From Anaerocolumna sp047777345 (lineage in GTDB: Bacteria > Bacillota > Clostridia > Lachnospirales > Lachnospiraceae): a DNA stretch of 64,000 bases. Numbering within the stretch: position 1 is the first letter of the stretch; each line of letters begins with the position of its first letter. Below, piece by piece: positions 52,201 to 61,859 of the stretch. Below the pieces are notes generated by a model, which was not told the origin of the DNA, ran no database searches, and worked only from the letters and a program-made list of their open reading frames with translations. The position numbers and the translations under genes were made by a program. Location of the stretch: positions 1-64,000 of the forward strand of contig JBKEEJ010000001.1 of assembly GCA_047777345.1 (NCBI GenBank). The letters are read 5' to 3'.

Positions 52201-53724
52201 TTAGAACCAGCGCCTTCTGCTTCTATAACGCCTGCGACGATTTAAGATTTCATTAAAGAGCAGGACTTCAATCAAATCCCTTAACCATCTGGGCCTGGTT
52301 CTTCGGCTGTCAAAACGGTCTCTGCGGTAATTCCGGTCTGTGCCATATTGATTGGATTTTATGGATTTCGTGTCTTGATTATCGCATACTTTCGGCGGGG
52401 AAATACTTTCGGCATTGACATCTTCATCTTCTTCCAAATAGCGGTATTTTGTATAAATTCTGTCCACAATACGTCCAAGATATACCCGATCCGGATATTC
52501 ATCAAACATACAGCTGCCGTCGTATTCCAGCTTATCGCATTCATCCTCAATATCCGCAAGTAACTTTTTGGCTATAGGAGGATACAGTTGTTTCATATAA
52601 TCCAGGTCCTTATCCGCATCATCACAGTTATCATAACCGTAAAGCGGCATCATAGGGACGCCCATCGGAATACGATATGAATTGTTATCCGTTATATAGA
52701 GTTCGTTATTTTTGTAGTTAGCGTAAGGTGTGTAGCTGTAATCAAAATTATTGTTACCAGCATAATCGAAATAGGATTGTTGATATGACGGGGATGGGTT
52801 TTTACTGGATTGGAAATTTGTTGTATAATTCCATCCCTGGGTCATTGGCATCCCTGGAGTAGTGGGAGCAGTCATACCCGGGGTAGTTCCGGGAGTAGTC
52901 ACGCCAGGCGTAGCAGGAGCGGTACCCGGGGTAGCAGGGGTAGTACCCGGCATAGTGGTTCTGGGAGCAGTACCTGGAGCAGTTCCGGGAGTAGTCACGC
53001 CAGGCGTAGCAGGAGCGGTACCCGGGGTAGCAGGGGTAGTACCCGGCATAGTGGTTCTGGGAGCAGTACCTGGAGCAGTTCCGGGAGTAGTCACGCCAGG
53101 CGTAGCAGGAGTGGTACCCGGTGTGGTGGTTCTAGGAGTAGTACCCGGGGTAGCAGGAGTAGTACCCGGCATAGTGGTTCTGGGAGCAGTACCTGGAGCA
53201 GTTCCGGGAGTAGTCACGCCAGGCGTAGCAGGAGTGGTACCCGGCATAGTGGTTCTAGGAATAGTTCCAGGAGTAGTCGGAGAGGTGGTACCGGGAGTTG
53301 GAATGGGAGTTGTAGTTCTTGGAGCAGAGGGAATTTGGTTACCAGGGCTTTGGGGCGTTCCCGTACCGGGAGTGCCAGGCATTGGTGTACCGGGAGTCTG
53401 CGTATCCGGCTGCTGATTATTGTTACTAACTGGTAATTGGGTAATGGGTACGGTAGTATCGGAAAAAACAGGAGTGGTAGTCCTAGGTTTTTCCTGCAAA
53501 TTAGAAAAATCAGGATAAGGATGGGACATATTGTAAACCATATCGGAATAATACGGATTTGTGAAAGGTTTATAATAATATCCGGTTGAATTATTTGGCA
53601 AATTGGTTGTATAATTTGGTATACCTTTTCGGGGCGCAGCCTTTAAACTGCTTTTGGCATTACTATTTGAATCCTCTTCATTGGGATTATTTAAGGGTGA
53701 ATATTCGGGTAAGGAATATTTCAT
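52201..53724 (-). CDS. Pro/Thr tandem-repeat protein with spore-coat-like C-terminus
   Basis: 507 aa, no signal peptide. Residues ~1-105 are Asn/Tyr/Pro-rich. About 105-290 is a low-complexity P/T/G/A repeat built from a 32-residue unit (GVTTPGTAPGTAPRTTMPG, then TTPATPGTAPATP). Residues ~340-430 form a folded acidic module (YPPIAKKLLADIEDECDKL, GSCMFDEYPDRVYLGRIVDRIY) of a kind I associate with clostridial spore or coat-associated proteins; no name is certain. The last ~60 residues are very basic (RRDRFDSRRTRPRW, RRRRYRSRRRW). The ATG follows AGGAGG. A role in the spore surface is a guess; repeat number probably varies between strains. Confidence 0.7.
   Translation of the reverse strand: MKYSLPEYSPLNNPNEEDSNSNAKSSLKAAPRKGIPNYTTNLPNNSTGYYYKPFTNPYYSDMVYNMSHPYPDFSNLQEKPRTTTPVFSDTTVPITQLPVSNNNQQPDTQTPGTPMPGTPGTGTPQSPGNQIPSAPRTTTPIPTPGTTSPTTPGTIPRTTMPGTTPATPGVTTPGTAPGTAPRTTMPGTTPATPGTTPRTTTPGTTPATPGVTTPGTAPGTAPRTTMPGTTPATPGTAPATPGVTTPGTAPGTAPRTTMPGTTPATPGTAPATPGVTTPGTTPGMTAPTTPGMPMTQGWNYTTNFQSSKNPSPSYQQSYFDYAGNNNFDYSYTPYANYKNNELYITDNNSYRIPMGVPMMPLYGYDNCDDADKDLDYMKQLYPPIAKKLLADIEDECDKLEYDGSCMFDEYPDRVYLGRIVDRIYTKYRYLEEDEDVNAESISPPKVCDNQDTKSIKSNQYGTDRNYRRDRFDSRRTRPRWLRDLIEVLLFNEILNRRRRYRSRRRWF
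52861..53280 (-). repeat. 96-bp tandem repeats in the Pro/Thr-rich gene
   Basis: The marker GTTCCGGGAGTAGTCACGCC recurs at 52886, 52982, 53078 and 53201: two 96-bp steps and one of 123 bp (96+27). All periods are multiples of three, so changes in copy number keep the frame. Confidence 0.85.
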
Positions 53725-53888
53725 TCAGTCCTCCTAGGATTGATATCATTTTTTTATCAATATATGCTTCCATAAGTGAACCGTGCATGAATTGAGATCA
53801 GGAACTTATGAAAAATAGTAGGAATATTTTAACTAATATGATAAAATACAATAAAGGCTGCAAAAAGAAGTTAATGAAGGGTAGATAA

Positions 53889-55084
53889 ATGAAAGAACAG
53901 GATATTACAGAAATTTCCAGCAATAATTTAAATATTGAGTTGATAGATATAATACTTAGTAATCCGCCGGCAAACGCTGAGTTAAAAAAAGTAAAGATAA
54001 GGCCTGTATTATTAAAAGGCAGGTTAATTTTTCAGGCTTCTGAATTTCGTAACAGCCAGGTGTTTCACCATAATTATACAAAAGAGGAACTGGTTGATAA
54101 ATTGCCGGATTGGCTGAATCATTTTATGAAGCAGGTTCTTATAAGAACCCGGCAAAAACAGATTACCGCTTTAATCAGTAAGAAAGGAAAGGTTACCGTT
54201 AAAGAAAAAAACTGCAAAGCATTTCGGCAGAGAAAACAGAAAGTTCCTCATTAAGCCATAATCGGGAAAAAGACTATATTATCAAAGAAGGCAGCCCGGT
54301 TCCTTTTTTGATTGAATTAGGGGTTATGACAAAGGAAGGAAAGATTGTAAATGCCAAGTATGATAAATTTAAACAGATAAACCGCTTTCTGGAATTTATT
54401 GAAGATGTTCTTCCCTTCCTTGACAAAACACGCGAACAGACCATTCTGGATTTTGGCTGTGGCAAGTCTTATCTGACTTTTGCCATGTATTATTATTTAA
54501 AGGAATTAAAAGGATATCGGATACGTATTATCGGATTGGATTTAAAAAAGCAGGTTATTGAAGAATGCAATGAATTGGCCAGACGCTTTGGCTATGATGA
54601 ACTGACGTTTTGTGAAGGGGATATTGCGTCCTATGAAGGTGTCAGACAAGTGGATATGGTTGTATCTCTCCATGCCTGTGATAAGGCCACGGATTATGCT
54701 TTATACAAAGCAGTACAGTGGGATGCAAAAGTTATCCTGTCGGTACCTTGCTGTCAGCATGAATTAAACGCCCAGATGAACAATGAAATAATGAAACCAT
54801 TGTTTCGATATGGCCTTATAAAAGAAAGAATGGCTGCCCTGGCAACGGATGCTTTAAGAGCAGAGGTACTTGAATTAGTGGGATATAAAACTCAGATACT
54901 GGAATTTATTGATATGGAGCATACCCCTAAGAATATCCTTATTCGTGGAATTAAGCGACAAAAGCAGAATAATGAAACTCTGAAAAAAAGGCTTGAAGCA
55001 TATGAAGAATGCAGAAATTTTTTGAAAGTTGAACCTACTTTATATAAATTATTATCCGATCGGTTTACATCGTGTGGTAATTAA
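53889..55084 (+). pseudogene. Class I SAM-dependent methyltransferase, one-base frameshift
   Basis: Two frames make one protein of about 398 aa. The N-terminal part (53889-54254) ends in a nonsense tail. The second frame picks up at LSHNREKDYIIKEGSPVPFL and runs to 55084. The shift lies at a run of seven A (54205-54211): eight would read E-K-K-L-Q-S-I-S and join the frames. The second part has SAM motif I ILDFGCGKSYLTFAMYYYL, then IIGLDLKK, VSLHACDKATDYAL and SVPCCQHELN, a layout resembling DUF-type rRNA/tRNA methylases (the Methyltransf_25/32 group). The substrate is unknown. An A-run error in sequencing is a real possibility. Confidence 0.8.
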
Positions 55085-55096
55085 GGAAGTGAAATT

Positions 55097-57622
55097 ATGC
55101 TAAAGTATTTATATAAAGGTATTATATTAGTTTGTATTTTTGCCGCTTCCTTGTATTATTTCGGAAGGGATATTAAGGAAGAGGTATTTGACCTGCAGAA
55201 AACTGTGGAGATGGGAGAGACTACTTTCCCGGTTCTTACCATAAGATTGAATCAGGATGAAATTAATCTCCTGCATGGTTACAGCAGCAACATAAATGCC
55301 AATTTGGTTCGGGATAATCTTACTCCCCTGGATGATAGCCAAAGTTTTGATGTGGTAATTGACGGCAAAGGCAATGATGTGAAAAGGGTAATTTATGAAC
55401 TGCGTTCTGTGCAGGATAATAAGTTATTGGAAACAGATACCATTCATGCCCTGGAAAAAGAGGGGGATAAAAAAACAGCCAGAATTAAATTTAAGACAAG
55501 TCTGGAAGAGGAAAGGGAATATGCCGTTAAAATTACGTTGGTTACAAGCCAGAGCAGAAAAATGAATTATTATACCAGGGCCATATTGGAGCCTTCTTCT
55601 TATTATAAGGAAAAGCTGGATTTTATTATGGATTTTCATAATTCTATAATGGATAAGAAAAAGGCTGAGAATATTGTTAAGTATCTGGAACCGGAAGAAG
55701 ATGCAGATAATTCATCTTTGGCTTATGTAAACATACATTCCAGTTTTGAATTGGTAAGCTGGGGGAATTTGGAACCCAGGGTAGTAGGCCCTGTCGTTCC
55801 GGAAATAAAAGAAATTAATCCTGACACGGCTTCTGTGTTGCTCAAATATATGGTTTCAGCTAAGACCCAGTCCGGTACGGAAGAGTATTATGTAAATGAA
55901 TTTTATCGGGTTCGTTATACTTCTTCCAGAATGTATTTGTTAAATTATGAGCGTACGATGGAAGCGGCATTTGATATTACTACTGCCAGCCTGGCAAAAA
56001 GCGAATTAAAGTTAGGCATTACCGGTGATACGGATATGGATCTGGTTACCAGTTCTGACAATAACAAGCTTTCCTTTGTAAGGCAAAGGGAATTATGGTA
56101 TTATAATCTGGCTGAAAACACGGCGGTAAAAGTTTTTTCTTTCAGGCAGAAGGATACAGATTATGTGAGAGATACTTATGACCAGCACAATGTAAAGATT
56201 TTGAACATGGATGATGATGGGAATATTAATTTTTGTGTATACGGCTATATGAACCGGGGTGTTTATGAAGGCCGGGTAGGCATTGTATTATATAAGTTTT
56301 ACAGCGCCGAAAACCGGATTGAAGAATTGATTTATATACCTGTCAATATTCCTTATCAGATGCTAAAAGAGGAGCTGGACGATTTTAGTTACGTAAATAA
56401 GCAGGATGTTTTTTATTTTATACTGAATCAAAAAATATATTCTTATAACCTGATTACCAAAGAATTGACTGTGGTTGCGTCGGATGTGGAAAGCGATAAT
56501 TATGTTGTAAGCGAGGAAAAAAGCTATATAGCATGGCAAAACAGCAGCAATCCCAAAAAAGCCACAGAAATTATAATACTGGATTTGGAAAGCGGAAATA
56601 AACGGCTTATAAAAGCACCGGAAGGAAACAGTATTAATTTGTTGGGAAAAATAGATAATAACATTATTTACGGTTACGCAAAAACAGAGGATATTGCAGC
56701 TAAAGTTGATGGCAGCTACTTAGTGCCAATGTACCGGATTTTTATTGCGGATTCGGGTTCACAGGTATTAAAAAAATATTCCAAGAAAGGATATTATGTA
56801 GCAAAAACCCTGGTTAACGAAAATGTCATTACCCTGGAAAGGGTAAAAAAGCAGGGAAAAGGTGACTATGAGCCGGCAGAACCGGATAACATATTAAATA
56901 CGATGGTTAAGAAGAAAAAGGTGATTAATTTAAGCTCAAGAGTAACGGATACAGCCTTAACGGAATATTATATTTCCCTGCCTTCCGGTTTTCATATGGA
57001 GAAAATTCCACAGTATTACTCTACGGTTAATACCGTTATATCGGAGGATACCACTCTTCGTCTGGAAGAGTCGGATATTGAACCGGCTCCATATACCGTG
57101 TACGCCTTAGGCGGCATCCAAGGTATCTACGACCAGGCGGGAGATGCCATTAACCAGGCATATAATAATTTTGGATCGGTATTTAATAAAGATCAGGAAA
57201 AAATCTGGGAACGCACCGTTAAAAGCAGTGTTAAGAACTTAAATGTAACTCCTGTTTATACTTCTGCCAATACGGACAGTTTAAAAGCCTGTGTTCAGAT
57301 GCTTCTTAATTACCGAAACGGCGGGGCAAACACAGGTGATATAAAATCCGGTACTCTTTATAAAATGCTGAAACAAAAAATAGGCAGTTCAGCCCTCAAT
57401 CTTACCGGAACTACCCTAGAGCAAACTTTATACTTTATCAATAAAGATATACCGGTAATTGCCATGAAAGATAAGGACAGTGCCGTGCTGATTATTGGAT
57501 ATGATATGTATAATATTACCGTAATTGATCCTTCTCTTCATCAAACGAAAAAAATCGGTCTTGGTGACGGCACAGCTATGTTTGAAAAGTCCGGAAATCT
57601 GTTTTTTACTTATTTAAAATAA
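55097..57622 (+). CDS. Large envelope protein with C39-like C-terminal domain
   Basis: 841 aa. A membrane anchor (YLYKGIILVCIFAASLYYF) is followed by an all-beta extracellular region. Residues ~330-560 repeat short patterns that look like a beta-propeller (LSFVRQRELWYYNL, VFYFILNQKIYSYNL, SYIAWQNSSN). The last ~130 residues resemble a peptidase C39-like fold: KACVQMLLNYRNGG at the cysteine position and SAVLIIGYDMYNITVIDP at the histidine position. There, Ser-Ala replaces the expected His-Ala, and no Gln precedes the cysteine, so peptidase activity is unlikely. It follows the methyltransferase by 12 bp. The function is unknown. Confidence 0.65.
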   Translation: MLKYLYKGIILVCIFAASLYYFGRDIKEEVFDLQKTVEMGETTFPVLTIRLNQDEINLLHGYSSNINANLVRDNLTPLDDSQSFDVVIDGKGNDVKRVIYELRSVQDNKLLETDTIHALEKEGDKKTARIKFKTSLEEEREYAVKITLVTSQSRKMNYYTRAILEPSSYYKEKLDFIMDFHNSIMDKKKAENIVKYLEPEEDADNSSLAYVNIHSSFELVSWGNLEPRVVGPVVPEIKEINPDTASVLLKYMVSAKTQSGTEEYYVNEFYRVRYTSSRMYLLNYERTMEAAFDITTASLAKSELKLGITGDTDMDLVTSSDNNKLSFVRQRELWYYNLAENTAVKVFSFRQKDTDYVRDTYDQHNVKILNMDDDGNINFCVYGYMNRGVYEGRVGIVLYKFYSAENRIEELIYIPVNIPYQMLKEELDDFSYVNKQDVFYFILNQKIYSYNLITKELTVVASDVESDNYVVSEEKSYIAWQNSSNPKKATEIIILDLESGNKRLIKAPEGNSINLLGKIDNNIIYGYAKTEDIAAKVDGSYLVPMYRIFIADSGSQVLKKYSKKGYYVAKTLVNENVITLERVKKQGKGDYEPAEPDNILNTMVKKKKVINLSSRVTDTALTEYYISLPSGFHMEKIPQYYSTVNTVISEDTTLRLEESDIEPAPYTVYALGGIQGIYDQAGDAINQAYNNFGSVFNKDQEKIWERTVKSSVKNLNVTPVYTSANTDSLKACVQMLLNYRNGGANTGDIKSGTLYKMLKQKIGSSALNLTGTTLEQTLYFINKDIPVIAMKDKDSAVLIIGYDMYNITVIDPSLHQTKKIGLGDGTAMFEKSGNLFFTYLK

Positions 57623-57732
57623 ACAAGAAAGCAACCTGCCAATTAATTTTGGCAGTAATAGGTTAATTTGTGTTATACTATAAAAAAAATAGGGATATAG
57701 TTATCCTGATAGGAAGAAAGGAAATAAAAAAT

Positions 57733-58848
57733 ATGGATGAGAGAATTAAAATATTAGCTCACAATTTGGTAAATTACTCCATGAATGTTAAAAAGGGGGA
57801 TAAGGTTTATATTCATTATATTGGTGAGTCTGCAACAGAACTGGCAGGAGAAATCATTAACGAAGTTTACTTAGCAGGCGGATTGCCTTTTCCCCACTAC
57901 ACGGATCAGACTATTTTAAGGAAGGTATTGTTAAACTGCACAAAGGAACAGATATCACTTATGGCAGAAGTCGATGCGAAGGAAATGGCTCAAATGGATT
58001 GCTACGTGGGAATAAGAGGTACCAGCAATGCTTCGGAACTGGCTGATGTTCCGGCAGATAAGATGGAACTGTATGAAAAGTATTATACCACTCCGGTTCA
58101 TCACGATATCCGGGTTAGTAAAACCAGATGGGTTGTGTTACGTTACCCTAATTATGCAATGGCTCAGCTGGCCAATACCAGCCTGGAAAGCTTTCAGGAT
58201 TTTTATTTTAAAGTATGCAATTTGGATTATTCCAAAATGGCTAAGGCAATGGAAAACCTGGTCGCATATATGAAGAAAACAGACCGGGTAAGGATTGTGG
58301 GACCAGGTACGGATTTAAGTTTTTCCATTAAGGGAATTCCTTGTATTCCATGCGCGGGCGAATGCAACATACCGGACGGAGAGGTTTACACGGCTCCTGT
58401 TAAGAATTCTGTAAATGGTACTCTTACTTATAATACGCCAGCCGTGTTCCAGGGATTTACTTATGAAAATATTAAGTTAAAGTTTAAAGACGGGAAAATT
58501 ATTGAAGCGACAGCGAATGATACGGAGCGGATTAATAAAGTTTTTGATACGGATGAGGGAGCAAGATATATCGGTGAATTTGCCATTGGTGTAAATCCTT
58601 ATGTGGTTAAGCCTATGAAAGATACTTTGTTTGATGAAAAAATTATGGGATCTTTCCACTTTACGCCCGGTAACTGCTATGATATTGCGCCAAATGGCAA
58701 TAAATCTGCAATTCACTGGGATTTGGTATGTATCCAGACCCCTGAATATGGCGGCGGTGAGATTTATTTCGATGACGTATTAATTCGCAAAGACGGCCGG
58801 TTTGTAATCCCTGAATTAGAGTGCCTGAATCCGGAAAACTTAATGTAA
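57733..58848 (+). CDS. Aminopeptidase, M29 family
   Basis: A 371-aa metallo-aminopeptidase of the M29 (AmpS/thermophilic aminopeptidase) family. Metal ligands are seen in CIPCAGECNIPDGEVYTAPV (Glu and Glu), then IGEFAIGVNP, SFHFTPGNCYD and SAIHWDLVCI (His, His, Asp). It releases N-terminal residues from peptides in the cytosol. The ATG at 57733 begins the family's usual MDERIKILAHNLVNYS; a frame from 57670 has no ribosome site. The 3' end converges with the XRE gene, two bases apart. A small hairpin (CTGCCAA / TTGGCAG, 57636-57655) lies before it. Confidence 0.93.
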   Translation: MDERIKILAHNLVNYSMNVKKGDKVYIHYIGESATELAGEIINEVYLAGGLPFPHYTDQTILRKVLLNCTKEQISLMAEVDAKEMAQMDCYVGIRGTSNASELADVPADKMELYEKYYTTPVHHDIRVSKTRWVVLRYPNYAMAQLANTSLESFQDFYFKVCNLDYSKMAKAMENLVAYMKKTDRVRIVGPGTDLSFSIKGIPCIPCAGECNIPDGEVYTAPVKNSVNGTLTYNTPAVFQGFTYENIKLKFKDGKIIEATANDTERINKVFDTDEGARYIGEFAIGVNPYVVKPMKDTLFDEKIMGSFHFTPGNCYDIAPNGNKSAIHWDLVCIQTPEYGGGEIYFDDVLIRKDGRFVIPELECLNPENLM

Positions 58849-58850
58849 TT

Positions 58851-59204
58851 TTAGCTGGGTTTCTTTTTTAACAGCTTTTCTCCTTCCATTTCCCGGTCAA
58901 GGAGAAGAGCTTTTAAAATTAAAATACACCGCTCTTTATCTTCCGGGGAAAAGGAATCAAACAGCTGGTCAAACTGGACTTTGTAGGATAAAGGAGCTTC
59001 TGATTTAACGGTATGCCCAACCAGCCGGTCAATGGATATTTGAAAGTAATCTGCGATTTTAATTAAAGTTTCAATGTTAGGGGATGAGATATTCTTTTCA
59101 TAACTGCTTATCATTTGCTGGGTTATTCCAAGAGCATTCCCTAATTTACTTTGACTGATTTTGCGTTCTTTTCTCAATTTTTCTAAATTTGAACCGAATG
59201 ACAT
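58851..59204 (-). CDS. XRE-family transcriptional regulator
   Basis: 117 aa. Residues ~7-62 form a Cro/C1 helix-turn-helix (NLEKLRKERKISQSKLGNALGITQQMISSYEKNISSPNIETLIKIADYF in outline) with the common tail FQISIDRLVGH. The C-terminal half is a short helical segment (FSPEDKERCILILKALLLDRE). Ribosome site GGAGG on the minus strand. No adjacent gene is co-directed, so its target is unknown; it may regulate itself. The region 59205-59496 between it and the glycosyltransferase gene holds no gene. Confidence 0.9.
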   Translation of the reverse strand: MSFGSNLEKLRKERKISQSKLGNALGITQQMISSYEKNISSPNIETLIKIADYFQISIDRLVGHTVKSEAPLSYKVQFDQLFDSFSPEDKERCILILKALLLDREMEGEKLLKKKPS

Positions 59205-59496
59205 AATTTACCTCCGGAAACATTTTTGTTTGTATTATATCATTCGTCAAATAGTTACACAATGAAATATTTCTTACAATTACCTTACTAAAGTTTAACA
59301 TTTTTTAAAGTTGATATTAACTATTTGATGTTTGCAAATAATGTTTTATAATTATTAGAATAAATAAAAATTATAATATTTCTGGAAAACCTATAAGCTT
59401 TTTACATAAATTATCTGTATCAGATTTAATTATCCCAACAGATAATTTTGTACATGGAAATTATTATGATTTTATAATCATTAGGAGGACGAAGAC

Positions 59497-60513
59497 ATGA
59501 AACTATTAAGTGTGGCTATACCCTGCTATAATTCTGCTGCATATATGAAACGTGCCATTGAATCGATATTAACCGGTGGCAAAGAGGTTGAAATTATTAT
59601 TGTGGATGACGGCTCTGTGGATGATACGGCAAAGATAGCAGACGAGTATGCCACCAAATATCCGGATATTATTAAAGCAATTCATCAGGAAAACGGAGGC
59701 CACGGAGAAGCAGTCAATACCGGCCTTCTTCATGCTACCGGCTTATATTTTAAAGTAGTAGACAGTGACGACTGGGTTAATGAAACAGCCTTTCGGCAGG
59801 TTTTGGATAAGTTGAGAGAACTGGTAGTGGACGGACAAAGTCCGGATCTGATGTTAGCAAACTATGTTTATGAAAAACCAAGCATTAATAAACATAAGGT
59901 TATGGACTACAGAACGGCACTGCCTCAGGGACGTATTTTTACATGGAACGATATCATGTTTTTTAAACAAAGCCAGCTGATTATAATGCATGCGGCTATT
60001 TACAGAACAAAATTGTTAAAAGACTGTGGATTAAAGCTGCCGAAACATACTTTCTATGTGGATAATATATTCGTATATCACCCACTGCCTTATGTTAAGA
60101 CTATGTATTATATGGATGTGAACTTATATCGTTATTTTATCGGCAGGGAAGACCAGTCTGTTAACGAAAAAAATATGATAAAACGAATTGACCAGCAGAT
60201 TTATATTACAAAAATAATGATCGATGACGTGGATGTTATGTCCATTAAAAATAAAAAACTCCGCAATTATATGATAAAGTACCTGTGTATGATGATGACC
60301 ATATCTTCCGTTTATCTGATAAAAGAAAATACGGAAGAAAGCCTTGCAAAAAAACAGGAATTGTGGGATTATCTGGAAAGATCCAACAAGAAGCTATATC
60401 ATGAAATATATAACCGATTCCTTGGAAGAAGCATGAATTTACCTGGTAAGGTTGGCCGCAAAATAGTGGAAGTAGGTTACAAGATTTCAAAAAAAATATA
60501 TGGTTTCAGTTAA
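59497..60513 (+). CDS. Glycosyltransferase family 2
   Basis: A 338-aa GT-A fold transferase: LSVAIPCYNSAAYMKRAIESIL, nucleotide-binding EIIIVDDGSVDDTAKIADEY, and the D-x-D region FKVVDSDDWVNETAF. The middle (NYVYEKPSINKHKVMDYRTALP) and tail are typical of the cytosolic polysaccharide/teichoic-acid type GT2 enzymes; no membrane helices. The sugar donor and acceptor are unknown. TTAGGAGGA precedes the ATG. The stop lies in the loop of the terminator that follows. Confidence 0.93.
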   Translation: MKLLSVAIPCYNSAAYMKRAIESILTGGKEVEIIIVDDGSVDDTAKIADEYATKYPDIIKAIHQENGGHGEAVNTGLLHATGLYFKVVDSDDWVNETAFRQVLDKLRELVVDGQSPDLMLANYVYEKPSINKHKVMDYRTALPQGRIFTWNDIMFFKQSQLIIMHAAIYRTKLLKDCGLKLPKHTFYVDNIFVYHPLPYVKTMYYMDVNLYRYFIGREDQSVNEKNMIKRIDQQIYITKIMIDDVDVMSIKNKKLRNYMIKYLCMMMTISSVYLIKENTEESLAKKQELWDYLERSNKKLYHEIYNRFLGRSMNLPGKVGRKIVEVGYKISKKIYGFS

Positions 60514-60536
60514 TAAGGCTGAAACCATATATTTTT
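60494..60536. terminator. Bidirectional terminator, overlapping the GT2 stop
   Basis: A perfect 16-bp stem, AAATATATGGTTTCAG (60494-60509) and CTGAAACCATATATTT (60519-60534), then TT. The GT2 stop codon is in the 9-nt loop and the PAP2 stop codon starts at the foot of the stem. Confidence 0.9.
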
Positions 60537-61206
60537 AATAATTGGCAACCACATTTTTTTCCTTGACTTTTTCTGACTGGCGGCTGTCGCTTATGCCGTA
60601 TACAAGAAAATACATTACGATACTTAAGGCGATGGCTGTAATAGCATCAAATGCTGAATGCTGTTTTAAAAACATGGTGGAAAGTGATATTAAGATGGTT
60701 AATGCGGTGGAACCCACCCTTATCCATCTGTATTTTTTTAAGGATTCACTTCGGTGAATGGCTATATTGGCACCTATGGAATTAAAAACATGGATACTTG
60801 GACATACGTTGGTTGAAGTGTCCGTACTGTATAAGATACTTACAAGCCGGATTAAAATGTTGTCCCTGCCAATTTTGGACAAATCCGGCCTTAAATTCTG
60901 CCCGTTGGGCCAGATGGTATAGATAATCAGGCATATAGTCATTCCAATAAATAAAAAAGCACAAATCCTGTAAAAATCTTCTTTTGATTTAAAAAAGAAA
61001 TAAGCCACTGTGACAAATATGAATGCAAACCATAAATAATATGGAATAATAAACCATTCATTAAACGGAATGTAATCATCCAGCCAAATGTGGACAGAAG
61101 TATAATCTTTGGTTACGTGCTTTTCCAAAGCAAAGAACCAAATGATATAGACAAAAAAGTAGGATAAAACCCAGGCATGTTTATATTTCAAAATAAATTG
61201 TTTCAA
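60535..61206 (-). CDS. PAP2-family membrane phosphatase
   Basis: A 223-aa protein with about six membrane helices. The PAP2 signature is partly kept: CPSIHVFNSIGANIAI (the PSxH block) and LKQHSAFDAITAIALSIVMYF (the SxxxDxxxG-like block with catalytic His). The first KxxxxxxRP block is not obvious, so activity is likely but not certain. Members act on phosphatidate, undecaprenyl diphosphate or inositol lipids. It converges with GT2 at the shared terminator; a link to glycan lipid carriers is possible but inferred. Confidence 0.85.
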   Translation of the reverse strand: MKQFILKYKHAWVLSYFFVYIIWFFALEKHVTKDYTSVHIWLDDYIPFNEWFIIPYYLWFAFIFVTVAYFFFKSKEDFYRICAFLFIGMTICLIIYTIWPNGQNLRPDLSKIGRDNILIRLVSILYSTDTSTNVCPSIHVFNSIGANIAIHRSESLKKYRWIRVGSTALTILISLSTMFLKQHSAFDAITAIALSIVMYFLVYGISDSRQSEKVKEKNVVANY

Positions 61207-61406
61207 AACGAACCAACCTTTCTGAATTTGGCTTTCTGTAATCCAAAACTGGTATTTGGTATGTTATCTGGTATAATTATATCGTTCACAGGCGATTATA
61301 GCACAAAGTATTTAATATCACAATATTTTTTAACCATTGTTCAGATAATTTAAGGAAAAAGTAAGAAATACCTGGAAAAGTCAGGCAAATGCGAAAGGAG
61401 TTTTTT

Positions 61407-61859
61407 ATGAAAGTCGTTATTCAAAGAGTTAAGGCTGCGTCAGTTAACGTTGATGACCGCTGTGTCGGAAAAATCGGAAAAGGTCTTCTTTTATTGGTGG
61501 GAATCGGAAAAGACGATACCCGTCAAAAGATTGATAAATTTGTTGATAAAATAATTAAGCTAAGGATTTTTGAGGACCAGCAGGGGAAAACGAACCTTTC
61601 TCTTTCGGATGTAGAAGGAGAAATTCTGGCAGTATCCCAATTTACATTATATGCGGACTGTAAAAAGGGTAACCGTCCTAATTTTTTGCAGGCGGCAAGT
61701 CCGGACCTGGCCGAAGAGTTATATGATTATTTCCTTAGTGTCTGCAGGGACAGGCTTGGGAAAGTGGAAGCTGGAGAATTTGGTGCCAATATGCAGGTAG
61801 AACTGGTAAATGACGGACCTTTTACTGTTATTCTGGAAGATAGCGATCTGGGATTTTAA
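61407..61859 (+). CDS. dtd: D-aminoacyl-tRNA deacylase
   Basis: A 150-aa Dtd family enzyme that hydrolyses D-aminoacyl-tRNAs (and Gly-tRNA-Ala), preventing D-residues from entering proteins. Conserved motifs are MKVVIQRVKAASVNVD at the start, SLSDVEGEILAVSQFTLYADCKKGNRPNF (active-site SQFTL) and the NxxPFT-like VNDGPFTVILE at the end. The ATG at 61407 follows GAAAGGAG; an ATG at 61389 would place the ribosome site inside the gene. Monocistronic as far as seen. Confidence 0.96.
   Translation: MKVVIQRVKAASVNVDDRCVGKIGKGLLLLVGIGKDDTRQKIDKFVDKIIKLRIFEDQQGKTNLSLSDVEGEILAVSQFTLYADCKKGNRPNFLQAASPDLAEELYDYFLSVCRDRLGKVEAGEFGANMQVELVNDGPFTVILEDSDLGF

Noticed and set aside
52861..53280. CRISPR array
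   Set aside because: It is a coding tandem repeat with no unique spacers.
52810..53436. Long frames (208 and 184 codons) opposite the Pro/Thr-repeat gene
   Set aside because: They are the mirror image of a low-complexity repeat with period divisible by three, which opens all frames; no start context.
53889..54254. Separate small gene upstream of the methyltransferase
   Set aside because: Its last ~15 codons are out of frame with the conserved continuation; restoring one A gives a single methyltransferase.
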